Below, piece by piece: positions 1-7,674 of a stretch of 64,000 nucleotides of DNA. This DNA is from CAZUMJ01 sp964621605. Its GTDB lineage: Bacteria; Actinomycetota; Acidimicrobiia; Acidimicrobiales; Iamiaceae. A program made the translations under genes and the position numbers. How positions within the stretch are numbered: position 1 is the stretch's first letter; each line of letters starts with the position of its first letter. The notes beneath the pieces were generated by a model. That model saw nothing but the letters and a program-made list of their open reading frames with translations. It did no database searches and was not told where the DNA came from. The stretch is from positions 5,954-69,953 of the forward strand of contig CAZUMJ010000015.1 in NCBI GenBank assembly GCA_964621605.1. The letters run 5' to 3'.

Positions 1-1
1 T

Positions 2-640
2 GGTCTCGACGACCTGGGCGCAGTTGCGGCGTGGGGGCGTGCCCACGATGTTCCGGTGCTGTCCGACGAGTGCTATGTCGAGTTCACGTGGGACGCACGT
101 GACGGCCGCGGCGCCCGCGCACCCGAGGCCGGCGACCTGCGGGGGCGCACGATCCTGCAGCACGGCATCGACGGCGTCCTTGCCGTGCACTCGCTCTCCA
201 AGCGCTCCAACCTCGCTGGTGCACGTGCCGGCTGCTACGTCGGGGATGCCGACCTCGTGCAGTACCTCAGCGAGGTCCGCAAGCACGCGGGGCTGATGGT
301 TCCGGGCCCCGTCCAGTCGGCCGCGGTGGCCGCGTGGGGCGACGACGAGCACGTCGATCGTCAGCGGGCGCGCTACTGGGAGCGCCTTGTGGCCATGCAA
401 CGCGTGTTGCAGGCGATCGACATCGATGCGCCGCTTCCCGGCGGCGGCTTCTACCTGTGGGGTGAGGCGCCTGCGGGGGATGCGTGGGGTGCAGCCGGTC
501 GGCTGGCGCGGGAGTTCGGCGTCATCGTGAGTCCGGGTGAGTTCTACGGCGATGCCGGAGCGCGCTTCGTGCGGCTCGCCGTCGTGCAGCCCGACGATCG
601 TCTCGCCCTGGTCGAGGAGCGGCTCGCTGTCGCCATGTGA
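2..640 (+). CDS. dapC: Class I/II PLP aminotransferase, C-terminal part; probable N-succinyldiaminopimelate aminotransferase
   Basis: The reading frame is open from the window edge, so the N-terminal half is missing. The visible 212 residues hold the C-terminal part of the fold: the substrate-binding stretch VLSDECYVEFTW, and the PLP-lysine motif SLSKRSNLAGAR with the lysine codon near nt 200. The tail has the usual small-domain pattern (GGGFYLWGEAP, then VSPGEFYG and a late arginine in ARFVRLAV). DapC converts N-succinyl-2-amino-6-ketopimelate to N-succinyl-diaminopimelate using glutamate. The specific assignment rests on dapD and dapE lying just downstream on the same strand; the fold alone would also fit other aminotransferases. 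Confidence 0.8.
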   Translation, partial: GLDDLGAVAAWGRAHDVPVLSDECYVEFTWDARDGRGARAPEAGDLRGRTILQHGIDGVLAVHSLSKRSNLAGARAGCYVGDADLVQYLSEVRKHAGLMVPGPVQSAAVAAWGDDEHVDRQRARYWERLVAMQRVLQAIDIDAPLPGGGFYLWGEAPAGDAWGAAGRLAREFGVIVSPGEFYGDAGARFVRLAVVQPDDRLALVEERLAVAM

Positions 641-715
641 CGCCCATCACGCAATCTGGGCCGTTCGACCTAGCTTTTGCCAGCATCACTCGTTCGATTT
701 TGCCAAACTGTTGGC

Positions 716-2035
716 ATGCCGAAACGCCAACTCCCCTCATCGGCGCGTCGGTGGCTCCGTACACACTCCGAACGTGCATCGACGCGCGCTCAACGTCGTG
801 TGCGAGCCATCGGTTATGCCCTCGCCACCTTGCTGCTCCTCGGAGCGATGGGTGGCACCGTTGCCGCTGTCCAGAACGCTCGACGATCGGTCTCTCGACT
901 GCACGCGATGAAGGAGGTCCCGTGGACAGGCGGGCCCGTCGAGCTCTCGGCAACCGGTGAGCTCGCGATGTACCACGTGCAGCCCGGCTACGGCGGCCTG
1001 CCCGCGACCCCGATGCCGATGATGAAGGTCCTCACGCCTGGTGGCACGAGGCTCCGCATCACGCCAGCGTCCCCACCGGCCAACGCCAACGCCGCTGGCG
1101 CCGCAAAGGGGAAGGCCGGCACCACCGCTCACAGCACCGCTGCGCAGGGGCGACAGAGCGGGAGCAGCTCGGCGCCGACAGCCGAAGCCCGTAAGGCGAA
1201 CACGGTGAAGATCGGCGACATCACCGCCGAGAAGGTGGGCACGGTGCGTGTCGGGGTACCAGGCACCTACCAGGTCGTGTTCAAGACGCCGATGCGCGTC
1301 GGTGATGCCCTGCTTATCGGCCCGCCCGTCGACCGGTACGTCGCGCCGATGGTTCTCTGGGTGAAGGTCGCCGTCGTCCTTGAAGCGCTCGGTCTGGCGG
1401 TGCTGCTCTTCTCTCTCGTTCGTCACCTGTTGATCAGCCGTGGCAACTCCATTGCGGCCGTCGCGCTCACCCAGGCGCACAAGCTGGGTCGTCGCGAGCG
1501 TCGCACCTTTGCTGAGGTGGCCAACACGTTCGGCTCGCGCCGCAGACATGCGCACCGGGCGCACAGCCATCGCGGCACATCGCGCACTGCGCACCATCGT
1601 GCCCCCGCAGTCATCGACCTTCGGGAAGCAGACGGCGGGTTCGGGCTCTCGTCGCCATCCCACGTGCCCCCTGCGTCGTACAACTCCGATGGTGGACACC
1701 TTGCAGACCCGCTGCCTTGGGTGCCGGCGGCTGCACGTGTGGCGGCGCCATCCCACGAGGCACGAGCGCACGGCACGGCGAGGCGTCTCAACACCACGCT
1801 CCCCGTGCACGGCACCTACGGCGGGCATCGGGATACCTCCCCACTGTGGGTTGAGCAGGCCGCGGGCGGTTCGCAACGCAACTCGTCGACCGGGCCCCGC
1901 ACGATTACGGGCTTGGCCGCGACGCTGCTTGCTGATCCGGGAGCCGCGTCGATGCGCGAGAAGGCCCCCGGCGGGTCCGCGTCGCCGCCTCCGGCCGTTC
2001 GGGTTGCTCGGCCTCGTCTCGACCGGCGGCCGTAG
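716..2035 (+). CDS. Two-helix membrane protein with basic His/Arg-rich tail, unknown function
   Basis: No family recognised. The ATG at 716 is preferred to an upstream TTG at 677; no strong ribosome site is visible for either. The 439-residue protein has a basic N-terminus, a first membrane helix near residues 31-52, an extracytoplasmic stretch of about 160 residues with an Ala/Ser-rich linker, a second helix near 211-238, and a long cytoplasmic tail that starts basic and His/Arg-rich. It lies between dapC and dapD on the same strand, 56 nt before dapD. The last 100 codons are low-complexity, so where the real protein ends is less certain than its core. Confidence 0.6.
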   Translation: MPKRQLPSSARRWLRTHSERASTRAQRRVRAIGYALATLLLLGAMGGTVAAVQNARRSVSRLHAMKEVPWTGGPVELSATGELAMYHVQPGYGGLPATPMPMMKVLTPGGTRLRITPASPPANANAAGAAKGKAGTTAHSTAAQGRQSGSSSAPTAEARKANTVKIGDITAEKVGTVRVGVPGTYQVVFKTPMRVGDALLIGPPVDRYVAPMVLWVKVAVVLEALGLAVLLFSLVRHLLISRGNSIAAVALTQAHKLGRRERRTFAEVANTFGSRRRHAHRAHSHRGTSRTAHHRAPAVIDLREADGGFGLSSPSHVPPASYNSDGGHLADPLPWVPAAARVAAPSHEARAHGTARRLNTTLPVHGTYGGHRDTSPLWVEQAAGGSQRNSSTGPRTITGLAATLLADPGAASMREKAPGGSASPPPAVRVARPRLDRRP

Positions 2036-2091
2036 CGGCCCCACACCCCGCGGTTTCGGCACCTCGCCGGGCGCCGCTACCGTGACGCGCC

Positions 2092-2916
2092 ATGGCAGAC
2101 CTTGAAGCGCAGATCCGTGACCTCTGGGAGCGTCGGACGTCGCTGGAAGCAGGAGACGCGGGAGCATCGGCGGTGGTCGACGCCGCCTTCGACCTCCTCG
2201 ACCGTGGTGAGGCCCGCGTCGCAGAGTTCGGGCCCGATGCGCAGGTCATCGTGCACGAGTGGCTGAAGTACGCGATTCTCCTGCGCTTCCGTCTGGCCCA
2301 GATGGCGACGATCGAGCTCGGGCCCTTCGAGTACGCCGACAAGATCCCACTCAAGCGGGGCTACCAAGAGCTTGGCGTTCGTGTCGTGCCGGGGGCGTCT
2401 GCGCGCGTGGGGTCGTATCTCGCGCCAGGTGTGGTGATGATGCCCAGCTACGTCAACGTCGGCGCGTACGTGGGGCCGAACACGATGGTCGACACCTGGG
2501 CGACCGTCGGCTCGTGTGCGCAGATCGGGAGCAACGTGCACCTGTCGGGTGGCGTTGGTATCGGGGGAGTGCTCGAACCTGCGCAGGCTGCACCCGTGAT
2601 GATCGGCGACGAGTGCTACATCGGGAGTCGCTGCATCGTGGCCGAGGGCGCGGTCGTCGGCGAGGGCACCGTGTTGGGCGCGGGCGCAATCCTCACGGGC
2701 TCGATCCCCGTGATCGATGCAGAGACGGGCACCGAGCTGGGGCGGGGTGTCGTCCCGCCCTGGTCCGTCGCCGTCTCGGCAACTCGTCCGCGCACCTTTG
2801 GCGGGGGAGAGTTCGGGATGCCGTGCGTGCTGGTGATCAAGCGGCTCACCGAAGGTGAGCGCCACGACAAGTCCGCATTGAACCAGCTGCTTCGTGATCA
2901 CGGTTCCACGGTCTGA
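2092..2916 (+). CDS. dapD: 2,3,4,5-tetrahydropyridine-2,6-dicarboxylate N-succinyltransferase
   Basis: DapD transfers succinyl from succinyl-CoA to tetrahydrodipicolinate in diaminopimelate and lysine synthesis (cytosol, trimeric left-handed beta-helix). The 274-residue protein has the hexapeptide-repeat core, including MPSYVNVGAYVGPNTMVDTW followed by ATVGSCAQIG and LSGGVGIGGVLEP, which is the highly conserved centre of the proteobacterial-type DapD family. Length agrees with that family (about 275) and not with the longer, diverged DapD of mycobacteria. It precedes dapE by 3 nt, so the two are probably co-transcribed and translationally coupled. Confidence 0.95.
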   Translation: MADLEAQIRDLWERRTSLEAGDAGASAVVDAAFDLLDRGEARVAEFGPDAQVIVHEWLKYAILLRFRLAQMATIELGPFEYADKIPLKRGYQELGVRVVPGASARVGSYLAPGVVMMPSYVNVGAYVGPNTMVDTWATVGSCAQIGSNVHLSGGVGIGGVLEPAQAAPVMIGDECYIGSRCIVAEGAVVGEGTVLGAGAILTGSIPVIDAETGTELGRGVVPPWSVAVSATRPRTFGGGEFGMPCVLVIKRLTEGERHDKSALNQLLRDHGSTV

Positions 2917-2919
2917 CCG

Positions 2920-4026
2920 ATGTCCAGCGAGCCGAGCCCCGTTGGGGACGACGCCATCCCGGTGGACCTGCTCGCGCTCACGGCCGAGCTGATCGACCGC
3001 CCTTCGGAGAGCTTTGCTGAGGGGCCGCTCGCCGACTGGCTTGAAGCAGAACTGCGTGCACTGCCGTGGCTGAGCGTTGATCGCGTGGGCGACAACGTCG
3101 TTGCCCGCACCACCTTCGGCCATGCGCACCGCGTGATCCTCGCGGGTCATCTCGACACGGTGCCGGCGAACGACAACGCCGCAGCTCGTCTGGAAGGCGA
3201 CGAGCTGTGGGGGCTCGGTGCGTCCGACATGAAGAGCGGTCTGGCCGTGCAACTCGCCCTCGCCCGCCATGTCCCGATGACGGCGATCGACGTGACGTAC
3301 GTCTTCTATGCACGTGAGGAGGTCGCCGCGGTCCACTCGGGTCTCGGGGAGCTCTTCTCGGAGCGTCCAGAGCTCTTGGCGGGCGACCTGGCGTTGATCG
3401 GCGAACCCACCTCGGGCGCGGTCGAAGCAGGCTGCCAGGGCACCATGCGCGTGCAGGTGGTGCTCCAGGGCGTGCGAGCGCACACCGCGCGGCCCTGGAC
3501 GGGACGCAATGCGCTGCACCGCCTTGGGTACCTGTTGCAGCTGCTCGACAACGCCCCCTTACGCGAGCCCAGCATCGACGGATGTGGCTTCCGTGAGTCG
3601 CTGCAGGCAGTGTCGGCCTCAGCGGGCGTGGCCGGGAACGTCGTACCCGACCGGGCCGAGGTGCTGATCAACCACCGTTTCGCCCCGGACCGGTCAGCTG
3701 CCGAGGCAGAAGCGTTCGTGCGCCAGGTCATCGCGCCGGCGCTAGAGGACGGCGACACGGTCACCGTGGTTGACGCAGCCGGGGGTGCGCTCCCGGGGCT
3801 ACGCAACCCGCTGCTTGCTGCATTCGTCGGTCGGGCTGACCTGCCCGTTCACGCGAAGCTGGGGTGGACCGATGTCGCGCGCTTTGCGGAGCACGGTATG
3901 CCCGCCGTCAACTTCGGCCCCGGTGATCCCTTGCTGGCGCATACGCGTGATGAGCGCGTCGAGCGCGAACGGATCGAGTGGTGCTTCCGCGTGCAGCGCG
4001 CACTGCTCACGCAAGGGCTCGAGTAG
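2920..4026 (+). CDS. dapE: Succinyl-diaminopimelate desuccinylase (M20 metallopeptidase family)
   Basis: DapE hydrolyses N-succinyl-LL-diaminopimelate to succinate and LL-diaminopimelate, using two zinc ions. The 368-residue protein shows the M20 landmarks: first metal ligand in GHLDTVP, the bridging Asp in GLGASDMKSG, the catalytic/ligand glutamates in YAREEV, a later ligand in GEPTSGAVEAGCQG, the dimerisation domain in the middle, and a C-terminal metal histidine region near FGPGDPLLAHTRDE. It starts 3 nt after dapD, which supports the substrate choice over other M20 enzymes. Length is normal for actinobacterial DapE. Confidence 0.93.
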   Translation: MSSEPSPVGDDAIPVDLLALTAELIDRPSESFAEGPLADWLEAELRALPWLSVDRVGDNVVARTTFGHAHRVILAGHLDTVPANDNAAARLEGDELWGLGASDMKSGLAVQLALARHVPMTAIDVTYVFYAREEVAAVHSGLGELFSERPELLAGDLALIGEPTSGAVEAGCQGTMRVQVVLQGVRAHTARPWTGRNALHRLGYLLQLLDNAPLREPSIDGCGFRESLQAVSASAGVAGNVVPDRAEVLINHRFAPDRSAAEAEAFVRQVIAPALEDGDTVTVVDAAGGALPGLRNPLLAAFVGRADLPVHAKLGWTDVARFAEHGMPAVNFGPGDPLLAHTRDERVERERIEWCFRVQRALLTQGLE

Positions 4027-4035
4027 CCACACCCC

Positions 4036-4071
4036 TTGGCGCGGGCTGGTGTCTTGGCGCGGGCTGGTGTC
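4036..4071. repeat. 18-bp perfect tandem duplication after dapE
   Basis: The unit TTGGCGCGGGCTGGTGTC occurs twice head to tail (4036-4053 and 4054-4071), between the dapE stop and the convergent lexA stop. It has no dyad symmetry and does not look like a terminator. It is most simply a replication-slippage duplication. Confidence 0.9.
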
Positions 4072-4108
4072 AGGCCGTCGTCGCGGTGACGTGTCGTTGC
4101 AGAAACCG

Positions 4109-4741
4109 TCAGAGGCGGCGCAGCACGGTGACGACCCGACCGAACACGGTCACCTCATCGGGCGGAAAGGCCATCGGCTCGAGGTCGGGGTTGTGGGGTA
4201 CGAGCACGATCTGGTCGCCGTGGCGAGTGAACTCCTTCACCGTGGCCTCGTCACCAGGGATGCCCGCAACGACGATCTCGCCGTTCTTGGCATCGGACTG
4301 TGCACGCGCCACGACGTAGTCGCCATCGAGGATGCCCGCATCGACCATGGAGACACCGCGCACACGCAACATGAACAGTTCGCCCTCGCCCGTGAAATCT
4401 GCCGGTAGGGGGATGAGCTCCTCGACGTTCTCTTGTGCGAGTACGCCTGTGCCAGCGGCGACGTCACCGAGCAACGGGACGTGCCGCGTGGGGCGTCGGT
4501 CCATCGCAACACCGGAGTTCGTGTCGTAGCGCACCTCGATGGCCCGGGGCTTGGTGGGGTCGCGACGGAGGTAGCCCATGTCTTGGAGGCGCTTCAGGTG
4601 CGCGTGCACGCTCGATGGCGAGGCGAGGCCGAGGACGTCGCCGATCTCGCGCACCGAGGGCGGGTAGCCGCGCTCCTGCATTGAGGACTCGATGCACTCG
4701 AGTACTTGCCGCTGGCGTTCCGTGAGGGTCGTGTCGGCCAT
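4109..4741 (-). CDS. lexA: LexA, SOS-response repressor and self-cleaving protease
   Basis: LexA represses SOS genes and cuts itself when RecA filaments form. The 210-residue protein starts MADTTLTERQRQVLECIESS, a winged helix-turn-helix (about 1-70) with the recognition helix in PSSVHAHLKRL. The cleavage site is the Ala-Gly in DVAAGTG, the catalytic serine is in GVSMVDAGI and the catalytic lysine in ATVKEF. The reading frame stays open further upstream, but the ATG at 4741 has a good ribosome site (AGAAGAGG) about 8 nt before it. It is divergent from a LysM gene, with four LexA-type boxes between the two starts. Confidence 0.95.
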   Translation of the reverse strand: MADTTLTERQRQVLECIESSMQERGYPPSVREIGDVLGLASPSSVHAHLKRLQDMGYLRRDPTKPRAIEVRYDTNSGVAMDRRPTRHVPLLGDVAAGTGVLAQENVEELIPLPADFTGEGELFMLRVRGVSMVDAGILDGDYVVARAQSDAKNGEIVVAGIPGDEATVKEFTRHGDQIVLVPHNPDLEPMAFPPDEVTVFGRVVTVLRRL

Positions 4742-4787
4742 GCGAAGACCTCTTCTCATGTGGTGCGAGCCGACCGGGCGAGGGCTC

Positions 4788-4901
4788 GAACTGGTGTTCC
4801 GGTGCACCGTAGCAGGAGCGCTCCGCGTGAGCAAACATTTGTTCGATCCTGATCTTGACCAGAACGTGCGTTCGTGGTTGGCTTGAGTCGAACAGGCGTT
4901 T
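4788..4901. promoter_or_regulatory. Cluster of four LexA (SOS) boxes in the lexA / LysM-gene divergent region
   Basis: Four sites fit GAAC-N4-GTTY, the core of the Gram-positive SOS box: 4788-4799 (GAACTGGTGTTC), 4833-4844 (minus strand GAACAAATGTTT), 4862-4873 (GAACGTGCGTTC) and 4890-4901 (GAACAGGCGTTT). Two are perfect palindromic cores. Centre-to-centre distances are 45, 29 and 28 bp. The first lies in the lexA leader, 46 nt before its start codon; the others could control either gene. Known biology: lexA is autoregulated, and its divergent LysM neighbour is SOS-induced in mycobacteria, corynebacteria and Bacillus. Confidence 0.8.
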
Positions 4902-4980
4902 GGTCGCATGTCGGGGTCCCGCCCGAGGCGATCGCCGCCACAGACGGTCACTGTCACACCCCATGAGGAGACTGGACGAC

Positions 4981-5448
4981 ATGGTCGCAATCCAGCACCC
5001 CGACATTCTTTCCGGTCAGGACTACCGCCCAGGCGGGAGCGTTCGCTCGTACGCCCAACCTGGTTTCCCCGGTCGCCCGCGGTTGCGGGTCATCGAGGGT
5101 GGGCGAGCCACCGCCCGCCAGCGCGCGGTCTACCGTCGTCGGCGCATCGTCGTCGCGGCCGGTCTTGTGCTCGCACTCGTGGTGTTGGCGCCCGTTCTCG
5201 TCAGCGGTGCGAGCGCCGTTGGGCGTGCGTATGGGCTTGGGCCTGCGCCGGTGGTTCGGGTGGCGCCGCCTGCCGACGGCCCGATCGTGATCGCGCAACC
5301 GGGTGACACGTTGTGGTCGATCGCTCGACGGTTGCAGCCGACCGGCGACATCATCCCGTTGGTCGACCGCCTGGCGGCGCTGCATGGCCCGGGTGTGCTC
5401 CTCGCCGGTGATCGCATCGACGTGACGCCGCTGCTCGCAACTCGGTAG
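4981..5448 (+). CDS. Membrane-anchored LysM protein, probable SOS-induced cell-division suppressor (YneA/ChiZ/DivS-like)
   Basis: The 155-residue protein has a cytoplasmic basic N-terminus (RQRAVYRRRR), one membrane helix at about 56-77, and a C-terminal LysM domain at about 101-148 (IVIAQPGDTLWSIARRL). LysM binds peptidoglycan, so the domain lies outside the membrane. Start: ATG at 4981 with GAGGAG 10 nt upstream; an in-frame ATG at 4963 lacks a ribosome site. Divergence from lexA with SOS boxes between, and nrdR next, copies the mycobacterial order lexA - LysM gene - nrdR. The function is inferred from that layout and architecture; sequence similarity in this family is low. Confidence 0.8.
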   Translation: MVAIQHPDILSGQDYRPGGSVRSYAQPGFPGRPRLRVIEGGRATARQRAVYRRRRIVVAAGLVLALVVLAPVLVSGASAVGRAYGLGPAPVVRVAPPADGPIVIAQPGDTLWSIARRLQPTGDIIPLVDRLAALHGPGVLLAGDRIDVTPLLATR

Positions 5449-5451
5449 GTC

Positions 5452-5474
5452 TGCACCGGGCCGGCACCGGTGCA
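5452..5474 (+). terminator. Hairpin after the LysM gene
   Basis: Perfect 8-bp stem TGCACCGG / CCGGTGCA with a 7-nt loop, starting 3 nt after the stop codon of the LysM gene. No T-run follows, as is common in high-GC actinobacteria. Confidence 0.55.
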
Positions 5475-5561
5475 CAGCCCGCATGAGGTCCGCCGTCCCG
5501 CTGGGCCCTTCTCGGCTCGCTCGAGGTGAGGGCGGGTGTCCCATCTGGGTAGCGTTCGGAC

Positions 5562-6032
5562 GTGCGTTGCCCTGGGTGCGGTCTCGATGACGACAAGGTG
5601 GTCGACTCGCGAGCCGCAGACGATGGCTCGGCGATTCGCCGTCGTCGAGAGTGCGTGGCATGCAAGCGCAGGTTCACCACCTTCGAGCGCGTGGAGGAGG
5701 TGGCCTTGCAGGTCGTCAAGCGATCAGGCGATCGAGTGCCGTTCGATCGAGAGAAGATCCTTCTCGGCCTGCGTGCGGCCACGAAGAACCGACCAGTGGG
5801 TTTCCCCGACCTCGAGCGCCTTGCTGGTGCGATCGAGGATCAGTTGCGGCTTGAGGGCGCGGATGTGGTGCCGAGCGAGCGCATCGGTCGTGAGGTGCTC
5901 GACGGCCTTCGAGAGCTCGACCAGGTGGCCTACCTGCGGTTCGCCAGCGTCTACAAGGGCTTCGACGAGGCGGCGGATTTTGCCCGAGAGGTTCGCTTGC
6001 TGACGAAGGCCACCACTCCAAAGCGCCACTGA
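5562..6032 (+). CDS. nrdR: Transcriptional repressor NrdR of ribonucleotide reductase genes
   Basis: NrdR senses ATP/dATP and represses ribonucleotide reductase genes by binding paired NrdR boxes. The 156-residue protein has the N-terminal zinc ribbon (Cys3, Cys6, Cys31, Cys34; MRCPGCG and CVACKRRFTTFERVE) followed by an ATP-cone at about 49-139 (VVKRSGDRVPFDREKIL, ending in VAYLRFASVYKGF). Length and architecture are standard. The start is GTG at 5562, giving the invariant Met-Arg-Cys-Pro beginning. A likely target, nrdJ at 9042, carries two NrdR-type boxes. Confidence 0.97.
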   Translation: MRCPGCGLDDDKVVDSRAADDGSAIRRRRECVACKRRFTTFERVEEVALQVVKRSGDRVPFDREKILLGLRAATKNRPVGFPDLERLAGAIEDQLRLEGADVVPSERIGREVLDGLRELDQVAYLRFASVYKGFDEAADFAREVRLLTKATTPKRH

Positions 6033-6073
6033 CTGCACAAATGCGTCCGGCGCTCGTCGTGGTCGGGTGTCGG

Positions 6074-6814
6074 TCAGCGCTCGCGCACGTAGCGAAGCAG
6101 AAGCTCGTCGCCCACCTGGAGCACTCGCGCGAGGTGGAACGGTGCAATGTCGTGCAGCTCGGCGTGGCGGGCAAGGCGGGCAGAGGTGCCGCCGACCAGC
6201 GCCGGGGCGACGGTGAGGCAGATCTCGTCGACGAGGTCTGCCTCGACGAGTTGCGCGTTGAGCGACGGCCCACCCTCGCAGACCACGACACGCGCCCCAG
6301 CGCGGTCGTGAAGCCATCGAAGTGCCCGCTCGAGCACGACCTCGTCCGATCCGAACGCTGCCACCTCGGCGACCGCTTCGGCTGCGGCTCGGCGGGCGAG
6401 ATCGGCCGTCTCGCTCGTGAGCACGATCGGCAGGGTGGGGGAGTCGAGGAAGAGTCGGCTCCCGAGGTCGACGTTCAGCGAGGCCGTGACGATCGCGATG
6501 CGAGGCAAGGGCGATCGTGCGGCCTCGATGCGGGCCGCCCGGAGGTGCTCGTCGAGCACCGGTGGGCCGTAGCCCTCGGCACGGACCGTTCCCGCGCCGA
6601 CGAGCACGACGTCGGCAGCCGCTCGCAGGGCGAAGAACGCGGCATGGTCCGCTTCACCCCCGAGGCCGCCTGATCGGCCTTCGACGGTGGTCGCCCCATC
6701 GATCGAGGTGATCATGTCGAGGGCCACCCAGGGGCGGCCCTCTGGAACGGGCCTGACGTCGGTGAGGTAGGCCTGCCGGATCCGTTCGATCTCGATCGGT
6801 TCTGTCGGCGACAC
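6074..6814 (-). CDS. RibD C-terminal-domain reductase (pyrimidine/dihydrofolate-reductase-like), stand-alone
   Basis: The 246-residue protein has the RibD C-terminal / DHFR-like fold: PWVALDMITSIDGATT at the N-terminus, then GGEADHAAFFALRAAADVVL with VGAGTVRAE, and CEGGPSLNAQLVEADLVDE near the end. No deaminase domain is present, so it is either a stand-alone 5-amino-6-(5-phosphoribosylamino)uracil reductase or an NADPH reductase of this fold with another substrate. The GTG at 6814 is chosen because GTGAGG lies about 9 nt upstream and because the MarR-type gene ends 10 nt before it. Co-directional spacing suggests one operon with that regulator, unlike a riboflavin operon. Confidence 0.8.
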   Translation of the reverse strand: MSPTEPIEIERIRQAYLTDVRPVPEGRPWVALDMITSIDGATTVEGRSGGLGGEADHAAFFALRAAADVVLVGAGTVRAEGYGPPVLDEHLRAARIEAARSPLPRIAIVTASLNVDLGSRLFLDSPTLPIVLTSETADLARRAAAEAVAEVAAFGSDEVVLERALRWLHDRAGARVVVCEGGPSLNAQLVEADLVDEICLTVAPALVGGTSARLARHAELHDIAPFHLARVLQVGDELLLRYVRER

Positions 6815-6824
6815 GGTCAGCGCC

Positions 6825-7379
6825 TCACTGCTGCGTCGGCTCCGAGTTGTCGTTCGGCCCTGGAGCGGCACCCGCGGCGGCACCCGGGCGCACGACATCG
6901 CGGAGGCGTCGCAGGGACTTCAGCAGGTCTGCCAGCTCGCGTTCGTCGAACAGGCCGGTGAAGGCATCGTGGATGGCGGTCAGGTGACTCGGGAGGTTCT
7001 CCGAGATCTTCGCCAGACCCTCGGGAGTGGCGACCGCGTACCACCCGCGGCGGTCCTCGGGACAGTTCTCTCGGCGGACGAGGCCCGCTCGAGTGAGCCG
7101 GTCGACGAGTCGCGTGAGCCCGCTGGCCGAGAGCGCCACCTGATCTGCGAGGTCTGCCATGCGAAGGCGGTGCTGCGGCGAGCGCGCGAGGCGTATGAGG
7201 ACGTCGACCTCGGCTCCGCCGAGACCGAGATTGCCCAGCGACGGGACGAGCGCGTTGCGGAGTCCGTCTGCGGCCTCGAACAACAGCCCTGCCGCGGTGA
7301 GGCGAGGGTCGGAGAGCAACGCGTCGGGCGCTGTAGGTGAGGGGGGCGTCGACGTGTTTGAGGTTGGAGTCGCAGCCAC
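6825..7379 (-). CDS. MarR-family transcriptional regulator
   Basis: The 184-residue protein has the MarR winged helix: LGGAEVDVLIRLARSPQHRL, then MADLADQVALSASGLTRLVD (recognition helix) and the wing LVRRENCPEDRRGWYAVAT. Flanking helices form the dimer region. The GTG at 7379 is a choice among weak starts; the frame stays open upstream to 7523, but that part has no typical MarR sequence. The tail is Pro/Gly-rich. The RibD-like reductase starts 10 nt downstream and is probably co-regulated. The ligand cannot be inferred. Confidence 0.82.
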   Translation of the reverse strand: MAATPTSNTSTPPSPTAPDALLSDPRLTAAGLLFEAADGLRNALVPSLGNLGLGGAEVDVLIRLARSPQHRLRMADLADQVALSASGLTRLVDRLTRAGLVRRENCPEDRRGWYAVATPEGLAKISENLPSHLTAIHDAFTGLFDERELADLLKSLRRLRDVVRPGAAAGAAPGPNDNSEPTQQ

Positions 7380-7674
7380 GAGGCCATCGTAGTGAACGCT
7401 TGTGGACGCAACTACTACTCCTGTGACGTCCTGGGCTGCGGGTTGTGGGCTCGTCGCCTTCGTCGGAGGCGATGCGGGTCGGCACTGACACGGGGCAGTG
7501 CCATCGGTTCGACGGACAGGCATCCACCCTGGCTGTCCGGCCGTCAGACAAGATCACACAGATGTCATTTCCGTGTCGGGTGTCGCCGTCGCGCTCCAGT
7601 GCGCCGCTGGGACTGCCGATAGCAAGCAGGTTGCCGGCAGGAGGGGACCCTGTCGGACGGCGAGGAGTGCAGTG

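Noticed and set aside
2077..3519. Long open frame on the minus strand opposite dapD and dapE
   Set aside because: It is the antisense shadow of two clear genes, a common effect of high GC; the product has no recognisable domain.
5802..5840. Possible extra regulatory dyad inside nrdR
   Set aside because: The arms are short and lie in the coding sequence with no promoter features.
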